64,000 nt of DNA from Gordonia sp. PP30. Its GTDB lineage: Bacteria > Actinomycetota > Actinomycetes > Mycobacteriales > Mycobacteriaceae. A model generated the notes under the pieces. The model saw only the letters and a program-made list of their open reading frames with translations. It was not told the DNA's origin and did not search any database. The first letter of the stretch is position 1, and every line of letters begins with the position of its first letter. The position numbers and the translations under genes were made by a program. Shown here one piece after another: positions 8,636-17,302 of this stretch. The stretch lies in the NCBI RefSeq assembly GCF_023100845.1, contig NZ_CP095864.1, forward strand, positions 682,001-746,000, in the 5' to 3' direction.

Positions 8636-9697
8636 GTGGACTTCACCCTCGATGAGGCGGGAGCGGCGGTCGCCGAGGCGGCCGACGAGGTGGTGAACAG
8701 GCTGAGTCCGGACTGGACGGCTGCCTTCGACGCCGACGGCTTCGACCGGGCCGCCTGGGCGGCGCTGACCGGCGCCGGGCTCACCGTGCTGGGCCTGCCC
8801 GTGACCGCCGGTGGCGACGGGCTCGCTCTCGATGCGCTGGCGCCGCTCGCGGTGCGGGCCGGCCGCGGGGCCGTCGTCACCCCGTTGATCGCCACGCTCA
8901 CCGGCACCGCCGCGCTGGCGCACGACGACGAGGCCGCGCGTCGCTGGGCGCCGGTCGTGACCGGCGGCGGCTGGTTCGCGGTGGCACTCGGTGAGCGCAA
9001 CCCGGCTCCCGGTGCGCCGTCGCGCCTCGCGCTCGACGCCGCCGGACGGCTGTCCGGGACCGCGGTGGGCGTCCAATTCGCCGAGGGCGCCGGTGCGCTG
9101 CTGGTCCAGATCGCCGGCGGCGCCGCCGTCGTCGATCCGTCCGCGCCAGGCGTGCTCCTGACGCGCACGCCGTCGTCCACCGGGGCCGCGGAGTTCGCGG
9201 TCACCTTCGACGGTGCGCAGCCGGCCGCCGTGCTCGACGGTGCGCCGCTCGGCGACGTGTATCGCGCGCTGTGCGCGGCCTACGCCGACGGACTGCTGGC
9301 CGGGGCGATGGAGCGCACCGCCGCGCACGTGAGCGAGCGGCAGCAGTTCGGGAAGCCGATCGCGGCGTTCCAGGCGGTCGGGCAGCAACTCGCCGACGTC
9401 TACGTCGTCTCGCGGACACTGCACCTGATCGCCACCTCGGCGGCCTGGCGGCTGGCCGCCGGGCGCAATGCCGACGAGGATCTGGCCACCGCGTCGTACT
9501 GGCTGGCCGCCGAACTGCCCGCGGCGCTGCGCACCATGACGCACCTGCACGGCGGGATCGGCGTCGACCGCAGCTACCCGCTGCACCGGTACTTCTCGCT
9601 GGCCAAGGACCTGGCACGACTCGCAGGCGGCCCGACGGCCGCACTCGATGCGCTCGCTGACGTCACCGTGAAGGAGGCGGCGTGTTCCCCGAACTGA
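8636..9697 (+). CDS. chsE1: Steroid acyl-CoA dehydrogenase alpha-type subunit ChsE1 (FadE28)
   Basis: A 353-residue acyl-CoA dehydrogenase-like protein starting at GTG 8636, with GGGAGG at 8625-8630. It is shorter than canonical enzymes. The C-terminal half is recognisable (SERQQFGKPIAAFQAV, then LHGGIGVD), while the N-terminal half is divergent. This matches FadE28, which pairs with FadE29 in an alpha2beta2 enzyme that oxidises the 3-carbon steroid side chain as its CoA ester. It overlaps chsE2 by 16 nt, consistent with coupled translation and a fixed subunit ratio. KstR boxes precede it. Confidence 0.87.
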   Translation: MDFTLDEAGAAVAEAADEVVNRLSPDWTAAFDADGFDRAAWAALTGAGLTVLGLPVTAGGDGLALDALAPLAVRAGRGAVVTPLIATLTGTAALAHDDEAARRWAPVVTGGGWFAVALGERNPAPGAPSRLALDAAGRLSGTAVGVQFAEGAGALLVQIAGGAAVVDPSAPGVLLTRTPSSTGAAEFAVTFDGAQPAAVLDGAPLGDVYRALCAAYADGLLAGAMERTAAHVSERQQFGKPIAAFQAVGQQLADVYVVSRTLHLIATSAAWRLAAGRNADEDLATASYWLAAELPAALRTMTHLHGGIGVDRSYPLHRYFSLAKDLARLAGGPTAALDALADVTVKEAACSPN

Positions 9698-10848
9698 CCC
9701 CGGAACAGCGGCACCTGCGCGCCGAACTGCGGGACTACTTCGCCGGCCTCATCTCGCCGGAGGACGAGGCCGAACTGCGGACGCAGCGGCACGGTGCCGC
9801 CTACCGCGGCATCGTCAAGCAACTCGGCGCGGACGGCCGTCTCGGCGTCGGCTGGCCGGAGGCGTACGGCGGCAAGGGATTCGGCGAGATCGAGCAGCAG
9901 ATATTCACCGACGAAGCGGTGCGCGCGGATGTCCCGCTGCCGTCGGTGACCCTGCAGACGGTGGGTCCGACGCTGCAACGGTTCGGGACACCCGAGCAGA
10001 AGGAACGTTTTCTGTCCGGCATCCTGGCCGGTGACGTGCACTTCGCGATCGGCTACACCGAGCCGGCGGCCGGCACCGATCTGGCCTCGCTCACCACCCG
10101 CGCCGTGCTCGACGCCGACCGCGGCGAGTACGTGGTGAACGGCCAGAAGGTCTTCACCACCGGTGGGCACGACGCGGACTTCATCTGGCTCGCGGTCCGG
10201 ACCGATCCCGACGCCCCGAAGCACCGGGGTATCTCGATCCTGATCGTCGACACCACCGATCCGGGGTTCTCCTGGACCCCGATCATCACCGCCGACGGCG
10301 CCCACCACGTCAACGCCACCTACTACCAGGACGTGCGGGTACCGGTCGCGATGCGGGTCGGCGCGGAGGGCGACGGCTGGAAGCTCATCACCACCCAGCT
10401 CAACCACGAGCGCGTGATGCTCGGTCCGGCCGGTCGTATCGGTGGCCTCGCCGACCGTCTGCGGGCCTGGGCCACCGGCGCCACCTACGACGGACGGCCG
10501 GTGATCTGCCAGCAGGAGGTGCGCCGGACGGTCGCCCGGATCGGCGCCTACCAGCGACTCAACGAACTGCTCAACTGGCAGGTCGCGAGCTCGGGGGAGA
10601 TCTCGATGGCCGACGCCGCGGCCACCAAGGTGTTCGCCACCGAGCGGCTGCAAGCGATCTACCGAATGATCGACGACGTCCTCGCCGGTTACGGCGACCT
10701 GACCGATCCGGCCACCGCCGCGTTCGCCGAATGGCTTGACATCCAGGCGAAACGGAACGTGGTGATCACCTTCGGCGGCGGCGTCAACGAGGTGATGCGC
10801 GACATGATCGCGACGGCCGGGCTCGGGTTGCCGAGGAGCAAGCGATGA
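9682..10848 (+). CDS. chsE2: Steroid acyl-CoA dehydrogenase beta-type subunit ChsE2 (FadE29)
   Basis: A 388-residue canonical-length acyl-CoA dehydrogenase starting at GTG 9682 behind AAGGAGG at 9671-9677. The flavin motif YTEPAAGTDLASLTTRA and the substrate-side NGQKVFTTGGH block are present. The C terminus carries a VVITFGGGVNEVMRDMIA block. With ChsE1 it forms the FadE28-FadE29 heterotetramer that introduces the double bond into 3-oxo-pregnene-carboxyl-CoA. The start overlaps the end of chsE1, and its stop overlaps the chsH2 ATG in an ATGA. Confidence 0.88.
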   Translation: MFPELTPEQRHLRAELRDYFAGLISPEDEAELRTQRHGAAYRGIVKQLGADGRLGVGWPEAYGGKGFGEIEQQIFTDEAVRADVPLPSVTLQTVGPTLQRFGTPEQKERFLSGILAGDVHFAIGYTEPAAGTDLASLTTRAVLDADRGEYVVNGQKVFTTGGHDADFIWLAVRTDPDAPKHRGISILIVDTTDPGFSWTPIITADGAHHVNATYYQDVRVPVAMRVGAEGDGWKLITTQLNHERVMLGPAGRIGGLADRLRAWATGATYDGRPVICQQEVRRTVARIGAYQRLNELLNWQVASSGEISMADAAATKVFATERLQAIYRMIDDVLAGYGDLTDPATAAFAEWLDIQAKRNVVITFGGGVNEVMRDMIATAGLGLPRSKR

Positions 10849-11942
10849 CCGGCTTCGACGGTGCTCGGCCGGCGGGGTTCGACGGTGCTCAGCCGGCGGA
10901 GATCGAAGCCGCCGCCCGCGAGATCATGACGGCCGGGCCGAGCGCGCCGATCGGCGGCCGCGATCCGATCAACCGGCCGATGATCCACAACTGGGTCGAA
11001 GCGATGGGCGACGCCAATCCGGTCTACGTCGACGACGACGCGGCCCGCGCCGCCGGGCATCCCGGCGTCGTCGCCCCGCCCGCCATGGCGCAGGTGTGGA
11101 CCATGCGCGGTCTGCACGGCGTGCGCGCCGACGACGATCCGCTCGGCCGCGCGACGGAACTGTTCGACGCGGCCGGCTACACGTCGGTGGTGGCCACCAA
11201 CTGCGACACCGTCTACCACCGCTACATGCGACCCGGCGAGGAGGTGACGCTCTCCGCGGAGCTCATCGACGTCGCCGGCCCCAAGCAGACCGCGCTCGGC
11301 GAGGGCTGGTTCTTCACCACCCGCAACACCTGGCGGGTCGGCGACGAGACGGTGGCCGAGATGAACTTCCGCATCCTCAAATTCCGGCCCGCCGCGCGGC
11401 CTACGCCGGTCGAGCCCCTCGACTCCGCTCAGGAACAACCCTTCGACTCCGCTCAGGAACCACCCTTCGACTCCGCTCAGGAACCACCTCGTCGAGACCT
11501 TGCGCCGGAACAGCTTCGGGACCGCACCGACCTGGACCCGTCGGCGATGATCCGCCCCACCGTCTCCCGCGACACCGCCTTCTTCTGGGACGGCGTCGCC
11601 GCCCACGAGCTGCGCATCCAGCGGCAGGGCGACGGCACCCTCCGCCATCCACCGATCCCGGCCACCTGGAAGCCCCGCGGCGACGACGGCGAGTTCCCGC
11701 CCACCGACTACGCGGTGGCCTCCGGGCGGGGGACCGTGTACAGCTTCGTCGTACATCACGCGCCGAAGGTGCCCGGCAGGTCGCTGCCGTTCGTGGTCGC
11801 GCTGGTGGAACTCGAGGAAGGGGTGCGGATGCTCGGCGAACTGCGCGGCGTGGATCCCGCCGATGTCCAGATCGGCATGGACGTCGAGGTGGAATTCCTC
11901 GACTTCGACGACTGGACCCTCTACGCCTGGCGGGCACGATGA
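10845..11942 (+). CDS. chsH2: Steroid enoyl-CoA hydratase large subunit ChsH2 (MaoC + DUF35), with repeat-derived insertions
   Basis: The product is 365 residues, against about 310 for the M. tuberculosis protein. An N-terminal MaoC hot-dog domain (GDANPVYVDDDAA near residue 55) is followed by a linker. The C-terminal DUF35/OB-type domain ends in DDWTLYAWRAR. ChsH2 pairs with ChsH1 to hydrate the side-chain enoyl-CoA, and its DUF35 domain docks Ltp2. The extra length is low-complexity and repeat-encoded: an N-terminal FDGARPAG/FDGAQPAE duplication, and a linker with three DSAQE units at about residues 190-215. These are in frame and fall outside the catalytic folds. The start overlaps the chsE2 stop, and the stop overlaps the chsH1 start. 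Confidence 0.9.
   Translation: MTGFDGARPAGFDGAQPAEIEAAAREIMTAGPSAPIGGRDPINRPMIHNWVEAMGDANPVYVDDDAARAAGHPGVVAPPAMAQVWTMRGLHGVRADDDPLGRATELFDAAGYTSVVATNCDTVYHRYMRPGEEVTLSAELIDVAGPKQTALGEGWFFTTRNTWRVGDETVAEMNFRILKFRPAARPTPVEPLDSAQEQPFDSAQEPPFDSAQEPPRRDLAPEQLRDRTDLDPSAMIRPTVSRDTAFFWDGVAAHELRIQRQGDGTLRHPPIPATWKPRGDDGEFPPTDYAVASGRGTVYSFVVHHAPKVPGRSLPFVVALVELEEGVRMLGELRGVDPADVQIGMDVEVEFLDFDDWTLYAWRAR
10854..10899. repeat. TTCGAC/GCTCAG-type repeat pair inside the start of chsH2
   Basis: Two 23-bp units of the form TTCGACGGTGCTC(G/A)GCCGGCGG encode FDGARPAG and FDGAQPAE, residues 4 onward of ChsH2. The core resembles repeats at 35550-35570 and 41562-41625. Confidence 0.75.
11416..11487. repeat. Three tandem 24-bp repeats in the chsH2 linker
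   Basis: Three units of TTCGACTCCGCTCAGGAA-type sequence, in frame, encode DSAQEQPF, DSAQEPPF and DSAQEPP. The unit combines the TTCGAC and GCTCAGG halves seen in the dispersed repeats of this window. Confidence 0.8.
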
Positions 11943-12382
11943 TCCGCGTCGGCGACACCCTGCCGCCCCTGACGATCGAGGCGACCCCGACCTTCGTGGT
12001 CGCGACGGCGCTGGCCACCCGCGACTTCCAGGACGTCCATCACGACCGGGACCTCGCGCAGGCGAAGGGCTCCCAGGACATCTTCGTCAACATCCTCACC
12101 GACACCGGGCTGGTGGAGCGGTTCGTCACCGACTGGGCCGGTCCCCGCGCCCGCATCGCGTCGATCACGCTGAAACTCGGCGTGCCCTGGTACGCGCACG
12201 ACACGCTCACCTTCACCGGTGAGGTGGTCACCCTTCGACAAGCTCAGGGGGCGGGCGGGGAGGCTCAGGGGGCGGGTGCGGAGGCGGAGTGCGGAGACAC
12301 CGTCGAGGTCGCGGTGACCGGCACCAACCCGCTCGGCAAGCATGTGATCTCCACGGTCACCTTCACCCTGGAGGAACAGTGA
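11939..12382 (+). CDS. chsH1: Steroid enoyl-CoA hydratase small subunit ChsH1 (MaoC)
   Basis: The product is 147 residues; the usual length is near 130. It is a single hot-dog fold with the hydratase motif RDFQDVHHD (about residues 28-36), whose Asp and His are catalytic. It forms the active heteromer with ChsH2. Near residues 98-116, between the last strands, is a low-complexity insert reading TLRQAQGAGGEAQGAGAEAE. The insert is encoded by a CCCTTCGACAAGCTCAGGG-type repeat, so it explains the extra length. The gene starts in an ATGA overlap with chsH2 and ends in a GTGA overlap with ltp2. Confidence 0.9.
   Translation: MIRVGDTLPPLTIEATPTFVVATALATRDFQDVHHDRDLAQAKGSQDIFVNILTDTGLVERFVTDWAGPRARIASITLKLGVPWYAHDTLTFTGEVVTLRQAQGAGGEAQGAGAEAECGDTVEVAVTGTNPLGKHVISTVTFTLEEQ
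12231..12280. repeat. Dispersed palindromic repeat inside chsH1
   Basis: CCCTTCGACAAGCTCAGGG is followed by a second GGCTCAGGGGGCGGG half. It is the same element as at 35550-35570 and lies wholly inside the reading frame. Confidence 0.8.
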
Positions 12383-13557
12383 CCCGCAACCTGTCCGGGC
12401 AGGCCGCCATCGCCGGGATCGGCGCCACCGACTTCTCCAAGAAGTCCGGGCGCAGTGAACTCCGGCTGGCCGCCGAGGCCGTCGAGGCGGCACTGTCCGA
12501 CGCCGGCCTGACCGCCGCGGAGGTGGACGGCCTGGTGACCTTCACCATGGACACCAACATGGAGGTGGCCGTCGCGCGGGCCGTCGGCATCGGCGAACTG
12601 ACCTATTTCTCCCGCATCCACTACGGCGGCGGTGCGGCGTGTTCGACGGTGCAGCAGGCGGCGATGGCCGTCGCGACCGGAGTGTGCGACGTCGTCGTCG
12701 CCTACCGGGCCTTCAACGAGCGGTCAGGGAACCGGTTCGGCCAGGTCAACGCGGCCGTCGCGAACCAGGAGAACTCGTCGGGCACCGACAACGCGTTCTC
12801 CTATCCGCACGGTCTGTCGACCCCGGCGGCGTTCGTGGCGATGGTCGCGCGGCGCTACATGCACGAGTACGGGGCCACGAGCGAGGACTTCGGGCGCATC
12901 GCCGTCGTCGACCGCAAGCACGCCGCGGTGAATCCGAAGGCCTTCTTCTACGGCAAGCCGATCACCTTGGCGGACCATCAGGCCAGTCGGTACATCGCCG
13001 AGCCGCTGCACCTGCTGGACTGCTGCCAGGAGTCCGACGGCGGCGTCGCGATCGTCGTCGTCTCGCCGGAACGGGCCGCCGACCTGCGGCAACGTCCGGT
13101 CTCGATCGCGGCGGCGGCCTCGGGCAGTGGACGCGATCAGTTCATCATGACCAGCTACTACCGCGACGAACTCGCCGGGCTGGCGGAGATGGGCCTGGTC
13201 GGGCGTCAGCTGTGGGCCCAGGCCGGACTCGCACCCGACGACGTCGACGTCGCCGTCCTGTACGACCACTTCACCCCGTACACGCTGATGCAGCTCGAGG
13301 AACTCGGCTTCTGCGGCCGCGGGGAGGCGAAGGACTTCGTCGCCGAGCCGGGTGCGCTCGAGGTCGGCGGCCGGCTCCCGCTGAACACCCACGGGGGACA
13401 ACTCGGCGAGGCCTACATCCACGGCATGAACGGCATCGCCGAGGCCGTCCGCCAGCTGCGCGGCGACTCGGTGAACCAGGTCGACGGAGCACGCTCCGCC
13501 CTGGTCACCGCCGGCACCGGCGTCCCCACCTCCGGCCTCATCCTGACCACCGACTGA
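12379..13557 (+). CDS. ltp2: Steroid side-chain retro-aldolase Ltp2 (thiolase fold)
   Basis: A 392-residue thiolase-superfamily protein of the SCP-x/Ltp type starting at GTG 12379 inside the chsH1 stop. It has the N-terminal AAIAGIGATDFSKKSGRS start typical of Ltp2, a conserved YRAFNERSGNRFG block, and the C-terminal GGRLPLNTHGGQLGEAYIHG block with His. Ltp2 cleaves the 17-hydroxy side-chain CoA thioester to the C17 ketone plus propionyl-CoA, ending side-chain removal, and works docked on the DUF35 domain of ChsH2. It is the last gene of the translationally coupled set chsE1-E2-H2-H1-ltp2. The cyp125 gene that leads this operon in M. tuberculosis is absent here. Confidence 0.9.
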   Translation: MTRNLSGQAAIAGIGATDFSKKSGRSELRLAAEAVEAALSDAGLTAAEVDGLVTFTMDTNMEVAVARAVGIGELTYFSRIHYGGGAACSTVQQAAMAVATGVCDVVVAYRAFNERSGNRFGQVNAAVANQENSSGTDNAFSYPHGLSTPAAFVAMVARRYMHEYGATSEDFGRIAVVDRKHAAVNPKAFFYGKPITLADHQASRYIAEPLHLLDCCQESDGGVAIVVVSPERAADLRQRPVSIAAAASGSGRDQFIMTSYYRDELAGLAEMGLVGRQLWAQAGLAPDDVDVAVLYDHFTPYTLMQLEELGFCGRGEAKDFVAEPGALEVGGRLPLNTHGGQLGEAYIHGMNGIAEAVRQLRGDSVNQVDGARSALVTAGTGVPTSGLILTTD

Positions 13558-13586
13558 CCGATCCAGCCCTCGCAAGGAGAACCACG

Positions 13587-15206
13587 ATGAAGTTCAACCT
13601 CGCTTCCGTCTTCGAGACCGTCGCCGATGCGGTGCCGGACCGGGTGATGCTGACCTACGAGGGGACGGGCTACACCTACGCCGAGATGGACCCGCGAATC
13701 AACCAGGTCGCGCACCTGCTGGCCGGTAATGGGATCGGCCGCGACGACAAGGTGGCGCTGTACCTGAAGAACAGCGTCGAGCACGTCCTCGCACTGCTCG
13801 GCATGCTGAAGATCGGGGCGGTGCCGGTCAACGTCAACTATCGCTACACCGCGCCCGAGCTGGAGTACATCTTCACCAACTCCGACGCGGCGGCCGTCTT
13901 CGTCGAGCTGCCCGAGCACCAGGACATGCTGGCCGGACTGCTGCCGAGCCTGCCCGACCTGCGGGTCGTCGTCGTGATCGGGGAGGCGACCGACGCGCTG
14001 CGCTCGGCCGTCGACGCCGACGAGTCGGTCACGCTGGTGGACTTCGGCGACGTCGCCGAGCAGTCGACCGAGCGCGACTTCCCGCAGCGCAACGGTGAGG
14101 AGCTGTACCTGATCTACACCGGCGGCACCACCGGCTACCCGAAGGGCGTGGTCTGGCAGCACGACGACTTCTTCCGCAAGCCGATCTCCGGCGGCAACCC
14201 GTACGGTCCGGCGCGGGAGAGCTACGAGGAACTGGGCCGCGAGGTGGCGAACTTCCCGTCGCTGGCGTTCCTGATCGCGGCGCCGCTGATGCACGGCGCC
14301 GCGTCGTACTCGCTGTTCACCTTCCTGAGCCTGGGCGGGCGGCTGATCCTGGAACGCGACTTCGATCCGGAGTCCATCGTGGCGAACATCCCGCGCGACC
14401 AGACGCAGATGATCCTGATCGTCGGCGACGCGATGGGTATGCCGCTGGTCGAGGAGATGGAGAAGCGGGCAGGCGACGTCGACTACTCGTCGCTGTTCAT
14501 GATCGCCTCCGGCGGTGCCATCTGGAGCAAGAGCGTGCGCGACCGGTTCGCCGCGGTGAAGCCGGAACTCGTGCTGCGCGACAACTTCGGCGCGTCCGAG
14601 TCCGGGAACGACGGCGAGATCATGATCGACGAGAACGGCAACCTCAAGGTGCCGCCGACCGACCGGATGATGGTGGTCGACGAGCACTTCGAGCGGATCA
14701 CCACGCCGAACGAGGTCGGCTACATCGCGCGGGTCGGCAACATTCCGCTCGGCTACTACAAGGACCCGGAGAAGACGGCCCGCACGTTCCCGACGATGGC
14801 CGACGGCACCCGGATCTCCGTGCTCGGCGACATGGGCTATCTCGACGACGAGGCCAACATCGTGTTCCTCGGCCGCGGTAGCCAGTGCATCAACACCGGT
14901 GGCGAGAAGGTCTACGCCGAGGAGGTGGAGGCCGCGCTGCACGGGCATCCGGCGGTGGCCGACGCTCTCGTCGTCCCGGCCCCCGACCCGAAGTACGGGC
15001 AGCGCGTCGCGGCCGTCGTGCAGGTGGCCGAGGGTGCAGCCGAACCGACCCTGGCGGAGTTGCAGGAGTTCTGCCGGACGTCGCTGGCCGGATACAAGGT
15101 GCCGCGCACGGTCGTGTTCGTGGAGGAGGTGCGCCGCACCCCGGCGGGCAAGGCGGACTACCGGTGGGCCAAGGCCGCCGCCGAGACGGCCCCGGTTTCG
15201 GTGTAG
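13587..15206 (+). CDS. fadD19: Steroid side-chain acyl-CoA synthetase, FadD19-like
   Basis: A 539-residue adenylate-forming ligase. The AMP-binding P-loop reads YTGGTTGYPKGV (about residue 172). It is followed by MHGAASYSLF, the FGASESGNDGE adenosine motif, and the GDMGYLDDEANIVFLGRGSQCINTGGEKVY hinge region. The catalytic lysine block is RTPAGKADYRW. The text resembles FadD19, which activates C26/C24 sterol side chains, more than medium-chain ligases. FadD17 is an alternative. The start ATG 13587 has AAGGAGA 6-7 nt upstream. It follows ltp2 by 29 bp and is probably co-transcribed under the KstR boxes at 8.6 kb. Confidence 0.75.
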   Translation: MKFNLASVFETVADAVPDRVMLTYEGTGYTYAEMDPRINQVAHLLAGNGIGRDDKVALYLKNSVEHVLALLGMLKIGAVPVNVNYRYTAPELEYIFTNSDAAAVFVELPEHQDMLAGLLPSLPDLRVVVVIGEATDALRSAVDADESVTLVDFGDVAEQSTERDFPQRNGEELYLIYTGGTTGYPKGVVWQHDDFFRKPISGGNPYGPARESYEELGREVANFPSLAFLIAAPLMHGAASYSLFTFLSLGGRLILERDFDPESIVANIPRDQTQMILIVGDAMGMPLVEEMEKRAGDVDYSSLFMIASGGAIWSKSVRDRFAAVKPELVLRDNFGASESGNDGEIMIDENGNLKVPPTDRMMVVDEHFERITTPNEVGYIARVGNIPLGYYKDPEKTARTFPTMADGTRISVLGDMGYLDDEANIVFLGRGSQCINTGGEKVYAEEVEAALHGHPAVADALVVPAPDPKYGQRVAAVVQVAEGAAEPTLAELQEFCRTSLAGYKVPRTVVFVEEVRRTPAGKADYRWAKAAAETAPVSV

Positions 15207-15593
15207 CTCCGTTTTCGCGGCGGAATCGGAGTTGTCCACCGGAATCGGTTCGCCACGCCCCAACCGCCCGTTGAGCCGATCGAGCCGCAAGGCGAGATCG
15301 AGTCGAAACGCACCCCCGACCGCGGAAAGTCGTTCCGACTCGGTCGGGGTCCCCGGGGGCCCGACCGGCTCAACGATCTATTCGAGACGGCGTTCGACAG
15401 GCGGCCGGGGTCTCGAGATGCGCCTCGGCGCCGTCGACGAGACGACTCGCGCCTTAGATGAGTGATTCCCGGTGTCGGTGATGGACGTGGCGGCGTTCGC
15501 GGGTAGTGGCAGTGCTCGGGGGACCGCTGCTGGTGTGCCGGGTCGCTACCGGTAATCGTGTACGCCCTGGCGGCCTGGCCACCGTGGTGGTGG

Positions 15594-17198
15594 TCAGGCG
15601 GCCAGGTGCTGTTCTAGGAGGCGTTCGACGCCGGAGCCGGTGGTGTCCGCGCGTGCGGGTGCGACGGGCATGTCGGGGCGAGGAGCCTCGACGCCAAGCC
15701 CTCCGGCCCGCTCGCTGGTCTCGCCGAGCCGGTGGTTCACGGTCGGTGGTGGGGAGCGGTCTTCGGCCGGGAGGTCTGGGCCGGTGCGGAGTTTGTCGGG
15801 GTGGAACAGGGGGTTGATGATCCACGGCCCGGCGCGTCCGGCGGGCCGCCAGCCGACGCGGCCTTTGTCGGGGCCGTCGGTGAGGACGGTCGATTCCCAG
15901 GTTCCGGGTTGTTTGCCGTTCCACCGGTTGTGTGTCCCGCAGGCCCCGCCGAGGTGATCGGCGTCGGTGGGACCGCCGTCCTGCCAGTCGGGCATGTGGT
16001 GCATCTCGCACTGGGTGAACGGGCGGGTACAGCCCGGCGCGGTACAGCCCCGGTCGCGGGCGAACACCGCCAAGCGTTGCGCGCGCGACGCGAGGCGGTG
16101 GGCGCGGCCGAGGTAGAGGGGCTGCCCGGTGGCCTTCGAAAAGACCGCGAGGTAGGGGACGGCGTCGGCGGCGATCGTCACCAGATCCGACACCGGGATG
16201 CGGGTGCCGGTGGTGGTCCAGGCGATCCCGGCGTGCCGGGCGAGGTCCTCATCGGTGACGGTGACCACGATCTGATTGCGCAGACTGTCGGGCTTGGCGA
16301 AGGAGAACTGGGCGTTGGCCCACGCCAACAGTGCCAGCAACGCGTCATGCTGGCGGCGCCCCAACAACCGGGTATCACGCTCGGCAGCGGCGGCCAGAAC
16401 GGCCGGGTCCAGGCCGGGCTGATCGGCCGCACCGTGCGGGGAGTCGGGATCGTTCGGGTTGTTCATGCCGGGAGCGGCCCACTGGACGAACACGACCTCG
16501 AACTCCGCCCGCAACTGCGGCGTCATCCGGGCCTGCACCGCCGACATCAACTGCCGGTCCTGCGCCGACAGCCGGAACTTCGCTTGCCGCTGCCGGTCTT
16601 TGTCGTCGGCGAGGGTGCCGTCGGGATCGAGGTGGGCCAGGATCCGGTTCCCGACCATCGTCACTCCGGACGGATTGAGCCGCCGGGCGGCGTCGGCGAG
16701 CATGGCCTCAGCCTTCACCCTCTCATCCGGGTCGACCGAGGTGGGGATTTTGTCCATCACTTCTTCGATCACCCACACGTGCGTCTCACCGATCGCCCCG
16801 TCGGCCACCGCGGCCGCGGTCACCGGGAACTTCGGATCCAGACGCTGGCCGGTCATCGCCGTGAACCGGCCGATCGAGGCCGCCACCACCCGGCGCCTCC
16901 GGGACTCGCCCTCCCCGATACGCAGGCCCTGCGTCAGCAACTGGTGCATGGTGTTGTATCCGGCGCGCCGGCAGGCGCCGCGGTCGGAGATCTCCACGAA
17001 CACGGCTGCGTCGACCCCGACACCTTTCCGGCGGGCCTGCTCCCGCGACTCCAACAGATCCAGCAACCCATCCTCGGACAGCGCAGCCAGCGGCGCGTCC
17101 GCGAGAGATTCTTCGGCGGCATCGATCACCGCGACCAACTCGGCGGGAGACAGGCCGGTCACACGACCGCGGGCGTCGAACACGTCATCGTCACTCAT
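15594..17198 (-). CDS. DUF222/HNH endonuclease-like protein (13E12 repeat family), copy 1
   Basis: A 534-residue protein with an N-terminal DUF222 domain (about residues 20-380) and a C-terminal HNH nuclease domain. The HNH domain has CTAPGCTRPFTQCEMHH and then DADHLGGACGTHNRWN, containing the His-His, Asn/Asp and zinc-type Cys pairs. The start at 17198 is chosen because AAAGGGGG lies 6-7 nt upstream and because it aligns with copy 2. Relatives are the multicopy REP13E12 proteins of mycobacteria. Their role in mobility is assumed rather than shown. The frame is intact. Confidence 0.9.
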   Translation of the reverse strand: MSDDDVFDARGRVTGLSPAELVAVIDAAEESLADAPLAALSEDGLLDLLESREQARRKGVGVDAAVFVEISDRGACRRAGYNTMHQLLTQGLRIGEGESRRRRVVAASIGRFTAMTGQRLDPKFPVTAAAVADGAIGETHVWVIEEVMDKIPTSVDPDERVKAEAMLADAARRLNPSGVTMVGNRILAHLDPDGTLADDKDRQRQAKFRLSAQDRQLMSAVQARMTPQLRAEFEVVFVQWAAPGMNNPNDPDSPHGAADQPGLDPAVLAAAAERDTRLLGRRQHDALLALLAWANAQFSFAKPDSLRNQIVVTVTDEDLARHAGIAWTTTGTRIPVSDLVTIAADAVPYLAVFSKATGQPLYLGRAHRLASRAQRLAVFARDRGCTAPGCTRPFTQCEMHHMPDWQDGGPTDADHLGGACGTHNRWNGKQPGTWESTVLTDGPDKGRVGWRPAGRAGPWIINPLFHPDKLRTGPDLPAEDRSPPPTVNHRLGETSERAGGLGVEAPRPDMPVAPARADTTGSGVERLLEQHLAA

Positions 17199-17284
17199 CA
17201 CGGACCCCCTTTGCCGGCCGACGGTAGATGGTTCTTCCCCTACCCCCAGAATACGCACACCAAGATGTGAATACAACAGCTGGA

Positions 17285-17302
17285 TAGAACTTACTTTCGA
17301 GT
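17285..17302 (-). promoter_or_regulatory. Conserved 18-bp motif upstream of DUF222/HNH copy 1
   Basis: TAGAACTTACTTTCGAGT is identical, or its exact reverse complement, upstream of all three DUF222/HNH genes in the window (also 46089-46106 and 25398-25415). It sits 86-104 bp from each start codon on the promoter side. Confidence 0.7.

Noticed and set aside
5636-9586. A 1,316-codon open frame on the minus strand covering kstR and the antisense of fadE34 and chsE1
   Set aside because: Only its last 218 codons (kstR) look like protein. The rest is Arg/Gly/Pro-rich antisense of well-identified genes, a normal effect of high GC content.
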